Part shown: in pieces, positions 14,716 through 24,280 of the stretch
How the letters are laid out: each line of letters begins with the position of its first letter
How positions within the stretch are numbered: position 1 is the first letter of the stretch
Assembly (NCBI RefSeq): GCF_042652645.1
Contig: NZ_JBHSGU010000001.1
Coordinates: 62,001-126,000 of the forward strand
Source: Glaciecola siphonariae
GTDB lineage: Bacteria > Pseudomonadota > Gammaproteobacteria > Enterobacterales > Alteromonadaceae
DNA length: 64,000 nt
Direction of reading: 5' to 3'
Made by a program: the position numbers and the translations under genes
Notes under the pieces: generated by a model
What the model saw: only the letters and a program-made list of their open reading frames with translations
Told to the model about the DNA's origin: nothing
Databases searched by the model: none

Positions 14716-16767
14716 ATGAGATTGATGAAATCTTACCAACGTATGGTATCCATCGTTTCGCTCTCGCTTGCTGTACTTTTAGGCAGCCTAAGCGTCTCGA
14801 GCATGAGTATCGCCGCAGAATATCAACCTAATTTCAAAAACACAGAAATTACTGAGTTCATTAATATTGTAGGTAAAAATCTAAAACGTACCATCATCGT
14901 TGACCCCAATGTGCGAGGCAAAATCAGCGTTCGCAGCTATGACCTGCTCGATGAGCAGCAATATTACCAATTTTTCTTGAACGTACTTCAAGTATACGAT
15001 TTTGCAGTAGTAGAAATGCCTAACGGCATTCTTAAAGTCGTGCGCTCAAAAGATGCTAAAGCGTCGAATATTCCGGTGGTAGAGGGCACCAGATTTGACG
15101 GTGACGAAATGATCACGCGGGTACTGCCTGTTTACAACGTTCCGGTAAGAGAGCTTGCGCCAATATTGCGCCAACTCAATGACCAACAAGGCGGCGGAAA
15201 TGTGGTAAGTCACGACCCTAGTAACGTTATGATGCTCACCGGAAGAGCCGCTGTGGTAAATCGCTTAGTAGAAATTATTGAGCGTGTTGACCGTGCAGGC
15301 GATGAAGAAGTTGAAGTCATTAAATTAAGGTATGCAAGCGCCTCTGAAATGGTGCGAATCATCGACAGTATTAATAACTCTGCTGGCAAACAAGCCGCCG
15401 GCGGCAAATCAACACCTCGCATCGTAGCAGATGATCGCACCAACAGCGTGATTGTGAGTGGCGACGTAAAGGCGCGTCAACGCCTGATCAACCTTATCGA
15501 AAGAATGGACCAAGAGTTAGAAAGCAGTGGCAACACTCGTGTGATTTTTTTGAACTACGCCAAAGCAGAAGACCTCGTGAAAGTCTTGCAAGGTGTGAGC
15601 GCGTCGATTCAGTCAGAAGGACAGCCAGCGCAACAGGCGAGAAGAGGTGCCGGTGGAAATCGCGACGTTAGCATAGACGCGCACGAAGACAGTAACTCAC
15701 TGGTAATTACCGCCGAACCCGACATGATGCGCTCTTTGGAAGATGTGATTCGCCAGCTCGACGTGCGCAGAGCACAAGTTCAGGTAGAAGCCATCATTGT
15801 AGAGGTATTTGAAGGTGATGGCGTCACCTTAGGCGTGCAGTGGGTTTCGGAAGAAGGCGGCGGCACGCAATTTGGCAACGGCGTCATTCCAGTGGGCAGC
15901 TTAGGCGTAGCCCTAAGAGAGGCGGAAGACACCACAATCACTGGCACAGCCATCGGTCCGAACGGTGATGTAGTGCCCACTACCCAAACTCAAGAGGGTA
16001 ATTTAACACCGCTTGCCCAACTCTTAGGCGGGGCAAATGGCTTAATTGCGGGGGTCATTCAAAACGGATGGGGCGCTGTGGTTCAAGCGGTAAGTAACGA
16101 CACCAATTCGAATATCTTAGCCACACCTCATTTAACGACCATGGACAATGAAGAAGCGTTTTTTATTGTTGGTCAAGAAGTGCCCATCATCACAGGGTCG
16201 AGCACAGGCGCGAACAATTCTAATCCTTTCCAAACCGTCGACCGCCAAGAAGTGGGTATTAAACTAAAAGTCACGCCTCAAATTAACGAAGGCGACGCTG
16301 TTCAAATGACGATTGAGCAAGAAGTATCAAGCGTCAGTGGCGCTACTGGTGTCGATATCTCCATCAATAAACGCGAAATCAAAACCACTGTTATCGTGGA
16401 TGATGGCGGCACTATTGTGCTTGGAGGCTTAATAGACGAAGACGTTCAAGAAAGTGTCTCAAAAGTGCCTTTGCTAGGTGATATTCCTATTCTCGGACAC
16501 TTATTTAAAACAACGACCACAAGTAAACGAAAACGTAATCTTATGGTCTTTCTAAAGCCCACCATCGTGCGCGATGGCGTGACCATGAATGAAATAAGCC
16601 ACCGTAAATACAACTATATCCGAGCGCAGCAGCTTAATCGTCAGTCGCAGGGTGTCCCACTTATGCCAAATACGAGCGGTCCAGACCTTCCCGCTTGGGA
16701 TGATAAGCTGACATTACCGCCTTCGTTTGAGCAATACATTCTTGAAAAAGATCAACGAGAAAATTAA
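14716..16767 (+). CDS. gspD: Type II secretion outer-membrane secretin
   Basis: Forms the multimeric outer-membrane channel of T2SS. From ATG 14716 (AAGGTAG ribosome binding site upstream) it has 683 residues. Seen: a signal peptide ending near SMSIAA, an N0 domain (FKNTEITEFINIVGKNL), N1-N3 domains (VLPVYNVPVRELAPILRQL, IKLRYASASEMVRII, VIFLNYAKAEDLVKVLQG), and the secretin domain from about residue 350 (VQVEAIIVEV, ATPHLTTMDNEEAFFIVGQEVPI, VPLLGDIPILGHLF). It does not end in a typical pilotin-binding S-domain that I can recognise. Confidence 0.96.
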   Translation: MRLMKSYQRMVSIVSLSLAVLLGSLSVSSMSIAAEYQPNFKNTEITEFINIVGKNLKRTIIVDPNVRGKISVRSYDLLDEQQYYQFFLNVLQVYDFAVVEMPNGILKVVRSKDAKASNIPVVEGTRFDGDEMITRVLPVYNVPVRELAPILRQLNDQQGGGNVVSHDPSNVMMLTGRAAVVNRLVEIIERVDRAGDEEVEVIKLRYASASEMVRIIDSINNSAGKQAAGGKSTPRIVADDRTNSVIVSGDVKARQRLINLIERMDQELESSGNTRVIFLNYAKAEDLVKVLQGVSASIQSEGQPAQQARRGAGGNRDVSIDAHEDSNSLVITAEPDMMRSLEDVIRQLDVRRAQVQVEAIIVEVFEGDGVTLGVQWVSEEGGGTQFGNGVIPVGSLGVALREAEDTTITGTAIGPNGDVVPTTQTQEGNLTPLAQLLGGANGLIAGVIQNGWGAVVQAVSNDTNSNILATPHLTTMDNEEAFFIVGQEVPIITGSSTGANNSNPFQTVDRQEVGIKLKVTPQINEGDAVQMTIEQEVSSVSGATGVDISINKREIKTTVIVDDGGTIVLGGLIDEDVQESVSKVPLLGDIPILGHLFKTTTTSKRKRNLMVFLKPTIVRDGVTMNEISHRKYNYIRAQQLNRQSQGVPLMPNTSGPDLPAWDDKLTLPPSFEQYILEKDQREN

Positions 16768-16769
16768 TC

Positions 16770-18362
16770 ATGCAGGACAACAGCGCGCTACCAAATGATT
16801 CATCAGAATCTCAGACTTTTGAGTCTGAAGCGGTAGATTTGCAGCAGGCACAAATTGAAGCAAACACAGAAGTGATGCCAGATGACGACGAAATCATCGG
16901 CTCTCAGCTTCCCTTTGGGTTCGCAAAACGTCATAAAGCACTGCTAGGGCTAGATACCGAACCTGCCACCTTGTTTTACACCGAGTCCACAGCATTAAAA
17001 AGCATCGCTGAGGTAAGGCGCTATGTGGGTGCCTCATTGCAAATGAAGCTGTTAGAAGAAGATAACTTCGAGCAATTGTTAACCGATTCGTTCCAGCGTA
17101 ACTCTTCTGATGCAAAACAGCTTATGGAAGATATTGGCAATGAGAGCGATTTGTTTGCTCTTGCAGAAGACCTGCCCGATACGGAAGACTTGCTTGATAA
17201 TGAGGATGATGCACCGATTATCAAACTTATTAACGCGATGTTGGGTGAGGCGATTAAAGAAGGTGCGTCGGACATTCACATTGAAACTTTTGAAAATCAG
17301 TTAATAGTGCGCTTTAGGGTTGATGGCGTGCTGCGAGAGATACTGCGGCCAAATCGCAAAATGTCTTCAATGTTGGTATCTCGTATCAAAGTAATGTCAA
17401 AAATGGACATTGCGGAAAAGCGTGTTCCTCAAGACGGGCGCATTAGCCTTCGCATTGGCGGCAGAGCAGTTGATGTGAGGGTTTCTACTATGCCGTCGAG
17501 CCATGGCGAACGTGTGGTACTGCGCTTACTAGATAAGAATAATGCACGGCTAAATTTAGAAGACCTTGGCATGACGCTGCATAATCGACAACACTTCTCC
17601 AGCCTTATTCGTAAACCACATGGCATTATGTTGGTAACCGGCCCCACAGGTTCTGGTAAAAGTACCACACTTTACGCAGGCCTCAGTGAAATTAACTCTA
17701 AAGACCGAAACATACTTACTGTAGAAGACCCCATCGAATTTGACCTTGAGGGCATCGGGCAGACGCAGGTCAATCCAAAAGTGGACATGACTTTCGCAAG
17801 GGGGCTACGTGCTATCCTTCGCCAAGACCCTGACGTAGTGATGGTGGGGGAGATTCGCGATGTCGAAACCGCACAAATTGCTGTGCAAGCGAGTTTAACC
17901 GGACACTTGGTGCTATCAACGCTTCACACTAACACCGCTGCCGGCGCGATAACCCGACTCGAAGACATGGGCATAGAGCCGTTTCTACTCTCGTCGAGCT
18001 TGTTGTCTGTGCTGTCGCAAAGACTCGTTCGCACCCTCTGCTCCGAGTGCAAGACTGAACACACGCCGAGCGCAAAAGAGCGTGAAGTTCTTGGATTGTC
18101 GCATGACGACCCCTCACCTATTTACCAGCCTAAAGGTTGCGTTTCTTGCAACTATACTGGCTATCGTGGGCGTACTGGTATTCACGAACAGCTCATCGTC
18201 GATGACAAGGTTCGTGAAATGATGCACGACGGACGAGGCGAACAAGCCATTGAAAAATATATACGCCAAACCACTCCGTCAATTCGTCAAGACGGCCTCG
18301 ATAAAGTGCTCAAAGGCATTACTTCGCTAGAAGAAGTACTCAGAGTGACGCGGGAAGAATAA
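16770..18362 (+). CDS. gspE: Type II secretion ATPase
   Basis: Cytosolic hexameric ATPase powering pseudopilus assembly; 530 residues. Seen: an N-terminal N1E region binding GspL, a Walker A motif GPTGSGKST at 291-299, an Asp box (ILTVEDPIEFDLEGI), Walker B (ILRQDPDVVMVGEIRD), a His box (GHLVLSTLHTNTA), and a zinc-binding tetracysteine loop near 420-460 (CSECK...GCVSCNYTGYRGR). It starts 2 bases after the gspD stop, and its stop shares a base with the gspF start. Confidence 0.97.
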   Translation: MQDNSALPNDSSESQTFESEAVDLQQAQIEANTEVMPDDDEIIGSQLPFGFAKRHKALLGLDTEPATLFYTESTALKSIAEVRRYVGASLQMKLLEEDNFEQLLTDSFQRNSSDAKQLMEDIGNESDLFALAEDLPDTEDLLDNEDDAPIIKLINAMLGEAIKEGASDIHIETFENQLIVRFRVDGVLREILRPNRKMSSMLVSRIKVMSKMDIAEKRVPQDGRISLRIGGRAVDVRVSTMPSSHGERVVLRLLDKNNARLNLEDLGMTLHNRQHFSSLIRKPHGIMLVTGPTGSGKSTTLYAGLSEINSKDRNILTVEDPIEFDLEGIGQTQVNPKVDMTFARGLRAILRQDPDVVMVGEIRDVETAQIAVQASLTGHLVLSTLHTNTAAGAITRLEDMGIEPFLLSSSLLSVLSQRLVRTLCSECKTEHTPSAKEREVLGLSHDDPSPIYQPKGCVSCNYTGYRGRTGIHEQLIVDDKVREMMHDGRGEQAIEKYIRQTTPSIRQDGLDKVLKGITSLEEVLRVTREE

Positions 18363-19579
18363 TGCCAGCGTTTGCATACAAGGCGCTCGATGCGCGAGGA
18401 AGAAATAAAAATGGCGTCCTAGAGGGCGACACTGCCAGACAGATTCGCCAGCAATTGCGTGAGAAGTCGCTGATACCGGTTGAGGTTGAACAAGTCGCTG
18501 AACAAAAAAACAGCGAAAGACAGTTTACTTTATTCTCGCCAAAAATATCCGCGTCTGATCTAGCCCTGCTCACTCGACAACTTGCTACTCTAATTGAAGC
18601 GTCTTTGCCCATTGAAGAGGCCCTGCTCGCAGTAGCGGAGCAGTGCGACAAGCCTAAACATAAAAATATGATGATGGCCGTGCGCAGCAAAGTGGTCGAA
18701 GGTCACGCGTTAGCAAAAGCGCTTGCGGATTTTCCCAGAGTATTTGACACGCTTTATCGCGCCATGGTTGCCGCAGGCGAACGCTCGGGGCACTTAGATA
18801 CCGTACTCAGTCGCCTTGCTGACTATACTGAGAAGCGCCACGAAACATCTAGCCAAATAAATCAGGCACTGATATATCCCATTGTAATGATGCTTGTCGC
18901 CCTCGGCGTGGTGATAATGCTGCTGACGGTAGTTGTGCCGAGCATTGTTGAGCAATTCGACAAAATGGGCCAGGAGCTACCGCTGATGACTCGCATTTTG
19001 ATTGCCATCAGTGATGCGCTGCAGGCATACGGCATTTTTGCTGGCATCGGGCTTTTAATCGTTGTTCTTCTTATCAATCGCTTGCTGCAAGTCCCGCGCA
19101 TTCAATTAATGTGGCACAAGCGTCTACTTTTTTTGCCAGTAATTGGCAAACTAGTGCGCGGAACTAATACCGCACGTTTTGCTCAAACCTTAAGCATATT
19201 GTCAGCCAGTGCAGTGCCTTTACTTGAATCGATGCGAATAGCAGGCAACGTGCTTGAAAACAATCACCTGAAAAATTTAGTACAAGACGCCGCTGAAAAA
19301 GTGAAAGAAGGCAGCAGTTTACGTGCAGCGCTTGATAACACAAAAGTGTTTCCACCGATGATGATGCATATGATAGCCTCAGGTGAGCGTTCAGGAGAGT
19401 TACAAGGCATGCTAGCGCGCGCGGCAGATAATCAGGAGCGCGAACTGGCGTCGACCATTAACATCGCGTTGAAAATATTTGAACCTGTATTAATTGTGTC
19501 GATGGCGGCTATTGTCTTATTTATCGTGATGGCTATTTTAATGCCTATATTGGCACTAAACAATTTAGTAGGTACTTAA
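18362..19579 (+). CDS. gspF: Type II secretion inner-membrane platform protein
   Basis: Polytopic platform protein that couples GspE to pseudopilus growth; 405 residues, the normal length. Seen: MPAFAYKALDARGR at the N-terminus and two homologous T2SSF cytoplasmic domains (LLTRQLATLIEASLPIEEAL and FAQTLSILSASAVPLLESM). Three membrane segments are visible (near residues 170-195, 220-240 and 375-398). The ATG at 18362 overlaps the gspE TAA by one base, so the genes are translationally coupled. Confidence 0.97.
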   Translation: MPAFAYKALDARGRNKNGVLEGDTARQIRQQLREKSLIPVEVEQVAEQKNSERQFTLFSPKISASDLALLTRQLATLIEASLPIEEALLAVAEQCDKPKHKNMMMAVRSKVVEGHALAKALADFPRVFDTLYRAMVAAGERSGHLDTVLSRLADYTEKRHETSSQINQALIYPIVMMLVALGVVIMLLTVVVPSIVEQFDKMGQELPLMTRILIAISDALQAYGIFAGIGLLIVVLLINRLLQVPRIQLMWHKRLLFLPVIGKLVRGTNTARFAQTLSILSASAVPLLESMRIAGNVLENNHLKNLVQDAAEKVKEGSSLRAALDNTKVFPPMMMHMIASGERSGELQGMLARAADNQERELASTINIALKIFEPVLIVSMAAIVLFIVMAILMPILALNNLVGT

Positions 19580-19593
19580 CAAGGAATCTCAAC

Positions 19594-20049
19594 ATGAAAG
19601 CATTTAGGAGCCTAACGCTAGGCAAACATAAGGCGCAGGGCTTTACCTTAATTGAGGTAATGATAGTAATTTTCATCATCGGCATGATTGCGGCATTGGT
19701 GATACCAAACGTTGGCGGCAGTAAGTCTACCGCCGAGCTTAAAAAAGCAGCCATAGATATCCAGAATCTTGAAAATGCGCTTCAAATGTACAAGCTAAAT
19801 GCCAATCGTTTCCCCACCACGGAACAAGGTTTAGAGGCCTTAGTATCCATTCCAAGCATTGAACCGATTCCTAAAAACTACCCTGAAGGCGGTATTATCA
19901 ATCGCTTACCGCAGGACCCTTGGGGCGGTGATTATAAGTTGTTGAGCCCCGGAGAAATAAAGCCTGTCGAAATTTACTCGCTAGGCCCCGATGGAATAGA
20001 AGGTACGGAAGATGACATCGGTAGTTGGAACATTAACGAATATCTTTAA
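19594..20049 (+). CDS. gspG: Type II secretion major pseudopilin
   Basis: Major subunit of the periplasmic pseudopilus; 151 residues. The prepilin leader MKAFRSLTLGKHKAQG is cleaved before FTLIEVMIVIFIIGMIAALV, with Glu5 of the mature protein present. The C-terminus has the calcium-site loop typical of GspG (LGPDGIEGTEDDIGSW). LPQDPWGGDYKLLSPG is a strong family signature. A good AAGGAAT ribosome binding site precedes ATG 19594. No prepilin peptidase gene is in the window, so processing must rely on one elsewhere. Confidence 0.97.
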   Translation: MKAFRSLTLGKHKAQGFTLIEVMIVIFIIGMIAALVIPNVGGSKSTAELKKAAIDIQNLENALQMYKLNANRFPTTEQGLEALVSIPSIEPIPKNYPEGGIINRLPQDPWGGDYKLLSPGEIKPVEIYSLGPDGIEGTEDDIGSWNINEYL

Positions 20050-20075
20050 GCAAGTAGCGCAGGAGCGCCAAAGGC

Positions 20076-20687
20076 ATGCGAACCCAAGGTAAGCATCAGG
20101 GCTTTACGCTGCTTGAATTGATTTTAGTCATAGCGGTAATTGGCTTAATTGTTTCAACCGTCACCTATAATGTGATTGGCCGCGACCCAAGCGATGAGGT
20201 AGAACAGGAGACCAGAAAACTACAGGTTCTCTTTGATATGGCCAGCGACTACGCGGTAATGAATCAACAGCAGTTGGGTCTTCGCATTGATGATGAAAAG
20301 ATGGCGTATGAGTTTGTTGCCCTTAATGAAGAGCAGAAGTGGCGCCCTATTGAAGCCCAACCTATTTTTGCGTCCACCGAATTGCCCGAGTATGTTAGCG
20401 TTGAGCTCGTATTGGATGACCTACCTTGGAAGTCTCAAGATAGTTTGTTTGATACTACGGTGTTTGACGAGTCGCTCAGCGTGAGTAACGATGGCGTTGA
20501 AATAGGCAATGAGGAGGACATTGAGCCCCCGCCGCCACAAATCCTGTTATTGTCGAGCGGCGAAATTACACCATTTGAGCTTCGATTAGTTTACGACGAA
20601 CCCTTTGCACAAAACCCTCCGTTCTTTTTCACACTGCAGGGCGAAGACGTACCGCCGCTCACACGCTTGGGGCCTGAGGACCTATGA
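20076..20687 (+). CDS. gspH: Type II secretion minor pseudopilin H
   Basis: Minor pseudopilin near the pseudopilus tip; 203 residues. The leader MRTQGKHQG is followed by FTLLELILVIAVIGLIVST, with Glu5 present. A GspH-like beta domain follows (VLFDMASDYAVMNQQQLGLRI). An acidic, proline-containing stretch (GNEEDIEPPPPQILLLSSGE) replaces the shorter loop of most homologues. The end overlaps the gspI start by 4 bases. Confidence 0.93.
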   Translation: MRTQGKHQGFTLLELILVIAVIGLIVSTVTYNVIGRDPSDEVEQETRKLQVLFDMASDYAVMNQQQLGLRIDDEKMAYEFVALNEEQKWRPIEAQPIFASTELPEYVSVELVLDDLPWKSQDSLFDTTVFDESLSVSNDGVEIGNEEDIEPPPPQILLLSSGEITPFELRLVYDEPFAQNPPFFFTLQGEDVPPLTRLGPEDL

Positions 20688-21082
20688 GACCCTTAAGGTT
20701 GCGAGCTGGTTTCATCAAAAACGCGGGGTTTACCTTATTGGAGGTGCTGATTGCTGTCGCTATTTTCGCGCTAGCAGGAGCGGCTGTTGTTAAAGGTGCA
20801 GCCGAACATCTTAATTCGGTCGGCATGCTTAAAAACTTAACCTTTGCAACCTATGTCGCAAACAATCAACTTACCGAGGCCAGTATGCGAGCCAAGGTTA
20901 CATGGCCACCAAAAAACAATCTCAAAGGTGAATCTGAAATGGCGCAACGCACTTGGTATTGGGAGCAGCAGGTGCTTAAAACTGCAGATGAAGACCTTTT
21001 GCAAGTGTCGATTACGGTGTATGAAAATGAAGATTTTACGGGCTCAATCACCAGTGTCTCAACGTTTATGGCGAAGGACTAG
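20684..21082 (+). CDS. gspI: Type II secretion minor pseudopilin I
   Basis: Minor pseudopilin of the tip complex with GspJ and GspK; 132 residues. The leader MRPLRLRAGFIKNAG is followed by FTLLEVLIAVAIFALAGAAVV, with Glu5 present. The typical YVANNQLTEASMRAKVTWP segment follows. The start overlaps gspH by 4 bases; the stop lies 3 bases before the gspJ ATG. Confidence 0.94.
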   Translation: MRPLRLRAGFIKNAGFTLLEVLIAVAIFALAGAAVVKGAAEHLNSVGMLKNLTFATYVANNQLTEASMRAKVTWPPKNNLKGESEMAQRTWYWEQQVLKTADEDLLQVSITVYENEDFTGSITSVSTFMAKD

Positions 21083-21085
21083 TAC

Positions 21086-21868
21086 ATGGGTTTATTTGCT
21101 AGGGTTTGTAGATGGGGTTTGAGTGTCCTCGCTTTTATCTTCGTTGCCCGCGTTTGGCTTGTTAAAAAAGTTGAGTGTCCTCGCTTTTTTTCTCGCTTCT
21201 TTTATTTTTACCGTTCAAAAAGTTTGAGTGTCCTCGTTGCTGGCGCTGGCAGCAGGGGCAAGGCGAAGCACGCTGGCTTTACTTTAATTGAGCTTGTGGT
21301 TGCTGTAGCGATATTTTCTTTTGTGGCCCTTGCGGCTAATCAAGTACTAAGTAACGTCACATCAAGCAGTGAAATCTCAGATGCTGAACTATCAAACCTT
21401 CAAAGTTTGCAGCGCGCCATGCTTGTTATTGAACGCGACTTTCAACAAATCACCGATCGCGTGCCGCGTATTCAAGGCCAAGAAAACAAACTTGTCCTGA
21501 ACGGCGGGGAATTTGAGTTTGAGAGTGATGCCGATGGTATCGCAATGGTCAGAAGCGGCTGGCATAACCCGCAAATGATGCTGCCAAGAAGTGAACTGCA
21601 AAATGTCGTTTATCGCATGCAAGAGGGGCAATTACAGCGCCTACACACTAACTTTGTAGATGCAGTCATTGGCACAGAACCGAAACTCAGGGTACTGCTG
21701 GACGACATTGAGGATTTTCAGGTCGAAGTCCTGCGAACGGTAAGCAGCAATGAAGAATTTGAATGGTCTGACACGATTGAAAGCACCGAACTACCGAAGG
21801 CGATTCAGATTACGATTACATCAACCCAGTTTGGTGAGTTAAGACGCGTGTTTCAGGTGAGTTTGTGA
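21086..21868 (+). CDS. gspJ: Type II secretion minor pseudopilin J with repeat-expanded leader
   Basis: Minor pseudopilin; 260 residues from ATG 21086, which has an AAGGA site 7 bases upstream inside the end of gspI. The pseudopilin proper begins at G/FTLIELVVAVAIFSFVAL near residue 65 and continues with a GspJ beta domain (LQRAMLVIERDFQQITDR). The leader before the cleavage site is therefore about 64 residues, against the usual 6-25. It holds three copies of the GAGGACAC repeat, read as LSVL (from residue 12), VECPR (near 29-33) and LSVL (from residue 47). A TTG in the third copy (21224) would give a normal short leader but has no visible ribosome binding site. Confidence 0.93.
   Translation: MGLFARVCRWGLSVLAFIFVARVWLVKKVECPRFFSRFFYFYRSKSLSVLVAGAGSRGKAKHAGFTLIELVVAVAIFSFVALAANQVLSNVTSSSEISDAELSNLQSLQRAMLVIERDFQQITDRVPRIQGQENKLVLNGGEFEFESDADGIAMVRSGWHNPQMMLPRSELQNVVYRMQEGQLQRLHTNFVDAVIGTEPKLRVLLDDIEDFQVEVLRTVSSNEEFEWSDTIESTELPKAIQITITSTQFGELRRVFQVSL
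21119..21236 (-). repeat. GAGGACAC repeat, three exact copies in the gspJ leader
   Basis: Exact reverse copies TTGAGTGTCCTCG at 21119-21131, 21171-21183 and 21224-21236, spaced 52 and 53 bases. The first and third are read in one frame (LSVL) and the second in another (VECPR). T-rich sequence (for example CTTTTTTTCTCGCTTC) lies between them. Confidence 0.93.
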
Positions 21869-22971
21869 TGCTAAAGCCTCATCTTTCATCAAAACCCAAT
21901 GCTCATTCAGGTGTTGCATTAGTGGTGGTATTATTAATTGTTGCGCTTGTCAGCATACTTGCCACCCAAATGGTTAGCCGGCTACAGTTAAATGTTGTGC
22001 GGGCACAGAATATTAAAGACAATAACCAAGCGTATTGGTATGCCTTAGGTGCGGAGCAGTTTGCTCGTAAATCCCTAAGGGCTTTGGCAACCCTGAGCCC
22101 TGGCAACATAAACCTCAGCCAACCATGGGCGCAAACATTTGAATATCCGGTAGACGGTGGCAGTATCAAAGCTGAACTCATTGACATGCAGTCTTGCTTT
22201 AACTTAAATGCAATTAACTCAGTGCCGCCATCAGCAGGCGCAGGGAGTGCACCCGCAGCACCTGGCAACTCGTTGGTGACACCAGACAATACGCCCAATG
22301 CACCCACTCCTGTGGCTAATCCGTCGCCGGTTAGTCCAAGAAATGGCATAAATCGTTTGGCCAGCCAGCAAGCCTTTCACAACCTTTTAGATATTGTGAT
22401 TGAAGATTCCTTTACGGTAGATACCCTTACCGACTCATTAATTGACTGGATTGATGAAGATGATAACCCCTCTAATTTTGGTGCCGAGGATCTTGACTAT
22501 GAGTCCCTTCCTAATCCCTATTTAGCTGCAAATAGCCCGATGTCGAGCGCCAGTGAATTAAGACTAATCAACGGCATCAGTGAGGTCATTCAAAATCGCT
22601 GGCTCGACGATTTACTGCATTTAGTCTGCGTGCTGCCAGAGAGCACCCTAAAATTAAATGTAAATACCGTTACTGAAAAACAAGCCGCCGTCTTAGCTGC
22701 CCTTTTAGGCGACGATATCGATAATGCACAAACCATTATCTCAAACCGTTCACCCGAAGGGTTCAGTGATATAAATGATTTTAAAAACTTGCCTGGCGTC
22801 ACGCAACTTGGATTAACTGCTGAACAATTAGATTGGTTTGCTATAGATACAAAATACTTTAAGCTTATCAGCACAACCACGTACAATGATGCTCGGTTTA
22901 GACTCAGCACCTTATTTCGCGTAGAAGACACTACCGTTACCGTTGTTCGACGTGAGTTTGGAGGCTATTGA
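21865..22971 (+). CDS. gspK: Type II secretion minor pseudopilin K
   Basis: Large tip pseudopilin; 368 residues. The leader MMLKPHLSSKPNAHSG is followed by VALVVVLLIVALVSILAT; as usual in GspK the Glu5 is absent. Seen: QAYWYALGAEQFARKSL, DMQSCFNLNAIN, the alpha domain with SLIDWIDEDDNPSNFGAEDLDY (calcium-binding acidic residues), and the helix-hairpin-helix-like NVNTVTEKQAAVLAALL. A Pro/Ala/Asn-rich stretch near residues 120-155 is an unusual low-complexity insert. The start overlaps gspJ by 4 bases. Confidence 0.94.
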   Translation: MMLKPHLSSKPNAHSGVALVVVLLIVALVSILATQMVSRLQLNVVRAQNIKDNNQAYWYALGAEQFARKSLRALATLSPGNINLSQPWAQTFEYPVDGGSIKAELIDMQSCFNLNAINSVPPSAGAGSAPAAPGNSLVTPDNTPNAPTPVANPSPVSPRNGINRLASQQAFHNLLDIVIEDSFTVDTLTDSLIDWIDEDDNPSNFGAEDLDYESLPNPYLAANSPMSSASELRLINGISEVIQNRWLDDLLHLVCVLPESTLKLNVNTVTEKQAAVLAALLGDDIDNAQTIISNRSPEGFSDINDFKNLPGVTQLGLTAEQLDWFAIDTKYFKLISTTTYNDARFRLSTLFRVEDTTVTVVRREFGGY

Positions 22972-23063
22972 TTGAACTTTATTAGTTTGAAGCGTATTTT
23001 CTTGGTACTTTTTTCTTTTACAGCCAAGCGCCTAGCGACTACTCATTTGGAGACTATTAGCAC

Positions 23064-24251
23064 GTGCAACGTTTAATTCTCAGATTCGGCAGCGATTTAA
23101 ATGCCCCCTTACAGTGGTTGGTATTTAACGATGACGAGCAAGAAATTATTGCCTCTGGTGAGTTGAGCACTGCGCTAGAACTTGCCTCACTAAAAGAGCG
23201 TGCACAGAGTGCTGAGGTTATTGCTCTTGCGCCAGCATCAGAGATTTTATTAACTAGCGTGACGCTGCCCCCTAATGCGGGGCGTAAAATTCTAAACGCT
23301 ATTCCCTTTATGTTAGAAGAAGAGATTTGCGGCGATATTAGTCAGCATTTTGTTGCATTAGGTAAACGGGAAGGCGAAAAACAGCAAGTTGCGGTAGTCG
23401 CAAAAACGAAGTTAGACATGTGGCAGCATGCCATGAACGATGCCGATATATTTTGCCAAACCCTCATTCCTGACGCTTTAACCTTACCTGTGAAAGAAAA
23501 TGCCTATAGCCTTTTGCAAATTAACGACCAACTGATTGCTCGCTTTGACGAGCACAGTGCTCAGGAGGGTGAGATTGATTGGCTCTTGCCCATGGTTTTA
23601 CAAAAAGCAAAGAATGCAGAAGTTTCCCTGGATTGCTATAGCGAGCTAACCGGTATTGATAGCACGAGCGAAGAGCTCACCTTTCACTATGACGATTTAC
23701 CTTTGCAGCTTATGCTCAAAAATATTCAGGCCAGCAGTATTAATTTACTACAGGGCCCCTATGCTGTTAAACGCGCAGGCAATCCTCACTGGCAAAAATG
23801 GAAACTTGCCGCAGCGCTGGCGGCCATAGCACTCACCGTCAATTTAGTATCTAAAACGATTGAGCTAAACCAAATCAAGAGTGAGCGCGCCGAGCTAAAT
23901 CAGCAGATTGCGGCCTCTATTGCCGAGGGTTTTCCAAACATTGGGCAATATCGTCAAGCGCGAATTGCTGTGCAAAATGAAATGAAACGCTTGGAACAAG
24001 GCGGGGGTGGCTTGAGTATGCTTGCCATCTTATCTCAGCTCACCGATGCGTTTTCTAACTCTGGTGTTACGCCGCAGACACTGCGTTTTGATGCCAGCCG
24101 CACTGAACTCAGAATGCAGTCGGTTGCCACTAACTTCGAATCGCTAGAGCGCTTTCGGCGCGACATCCAATCCCTTGGTTTTGAAGTAGACCAAGGAGCA
24201 ATAAACAACCAAGGCGATAAAGTGGTTGGCGTCGTTATTGTAAGAGGCTAA
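23064..24251 (+). CDS. gspL: Type II secretion protein L
   Basis: Inner-membrane protein that recruits GspE; 395 residues from GTG 23064. Seen: an actin-like cytoplasmic domain (LILRFGSDLNAPLQWLVFNDDEQE split, ASEILLTSVTLPPNAGRKILNAIPFMLEE), one membrane segment near residues 250-268 (WKLAAALAAIALTVNLV), and a periplasmic ferredoxin-like domain ending SLGFEVDQGAINNQGDKVVG. A 92-base gap separates it from gspK, the largest within the operon. I see no promoter there. Confidence 0.92.
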   Translation: MQRLILRFGSDLNAPLQWLVFNDDEQEIIASGELSTALELASLKERAQSAEVIALAPASEILLTSVTLPPNAGRKILNAIPFMLEEEICGDISQHFVALGKREGEKQQVAVVAKTKLDMWQHAMNDADIFCQTLIPDALTLPVKENAYSLLQINDQLIARFDEHSAQEGEIDWLLPMVLQKAKNAEVSLDCYSELTGIDSTSEELTFHYDDLPLQLMLKNIQASSINLLQGPYAVKRAGNPHWQKWKLAAALAAIALTVNLVSKTIELNQIKSERAELNQQIAASIAEGFPNIGQYRQARIAVQNEMKRLEQGGGGLSMLAILSQLTDAFSNSGVTPQTLRFDASRTELRMQSVATNFESLERFRRDIQSLGFEVDQGAINNQGDKVVGVVIVRG

Positions 24252-24280
24252 ACACACTATGATGATCAGTGAGATACTAC

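Noticed and set aside
17901..17925. GGACACTT sequences in gspD and gspE as repeat copies
   Set aside because: They encode the universally conserved GHL segments of these families and match only part of the motif.
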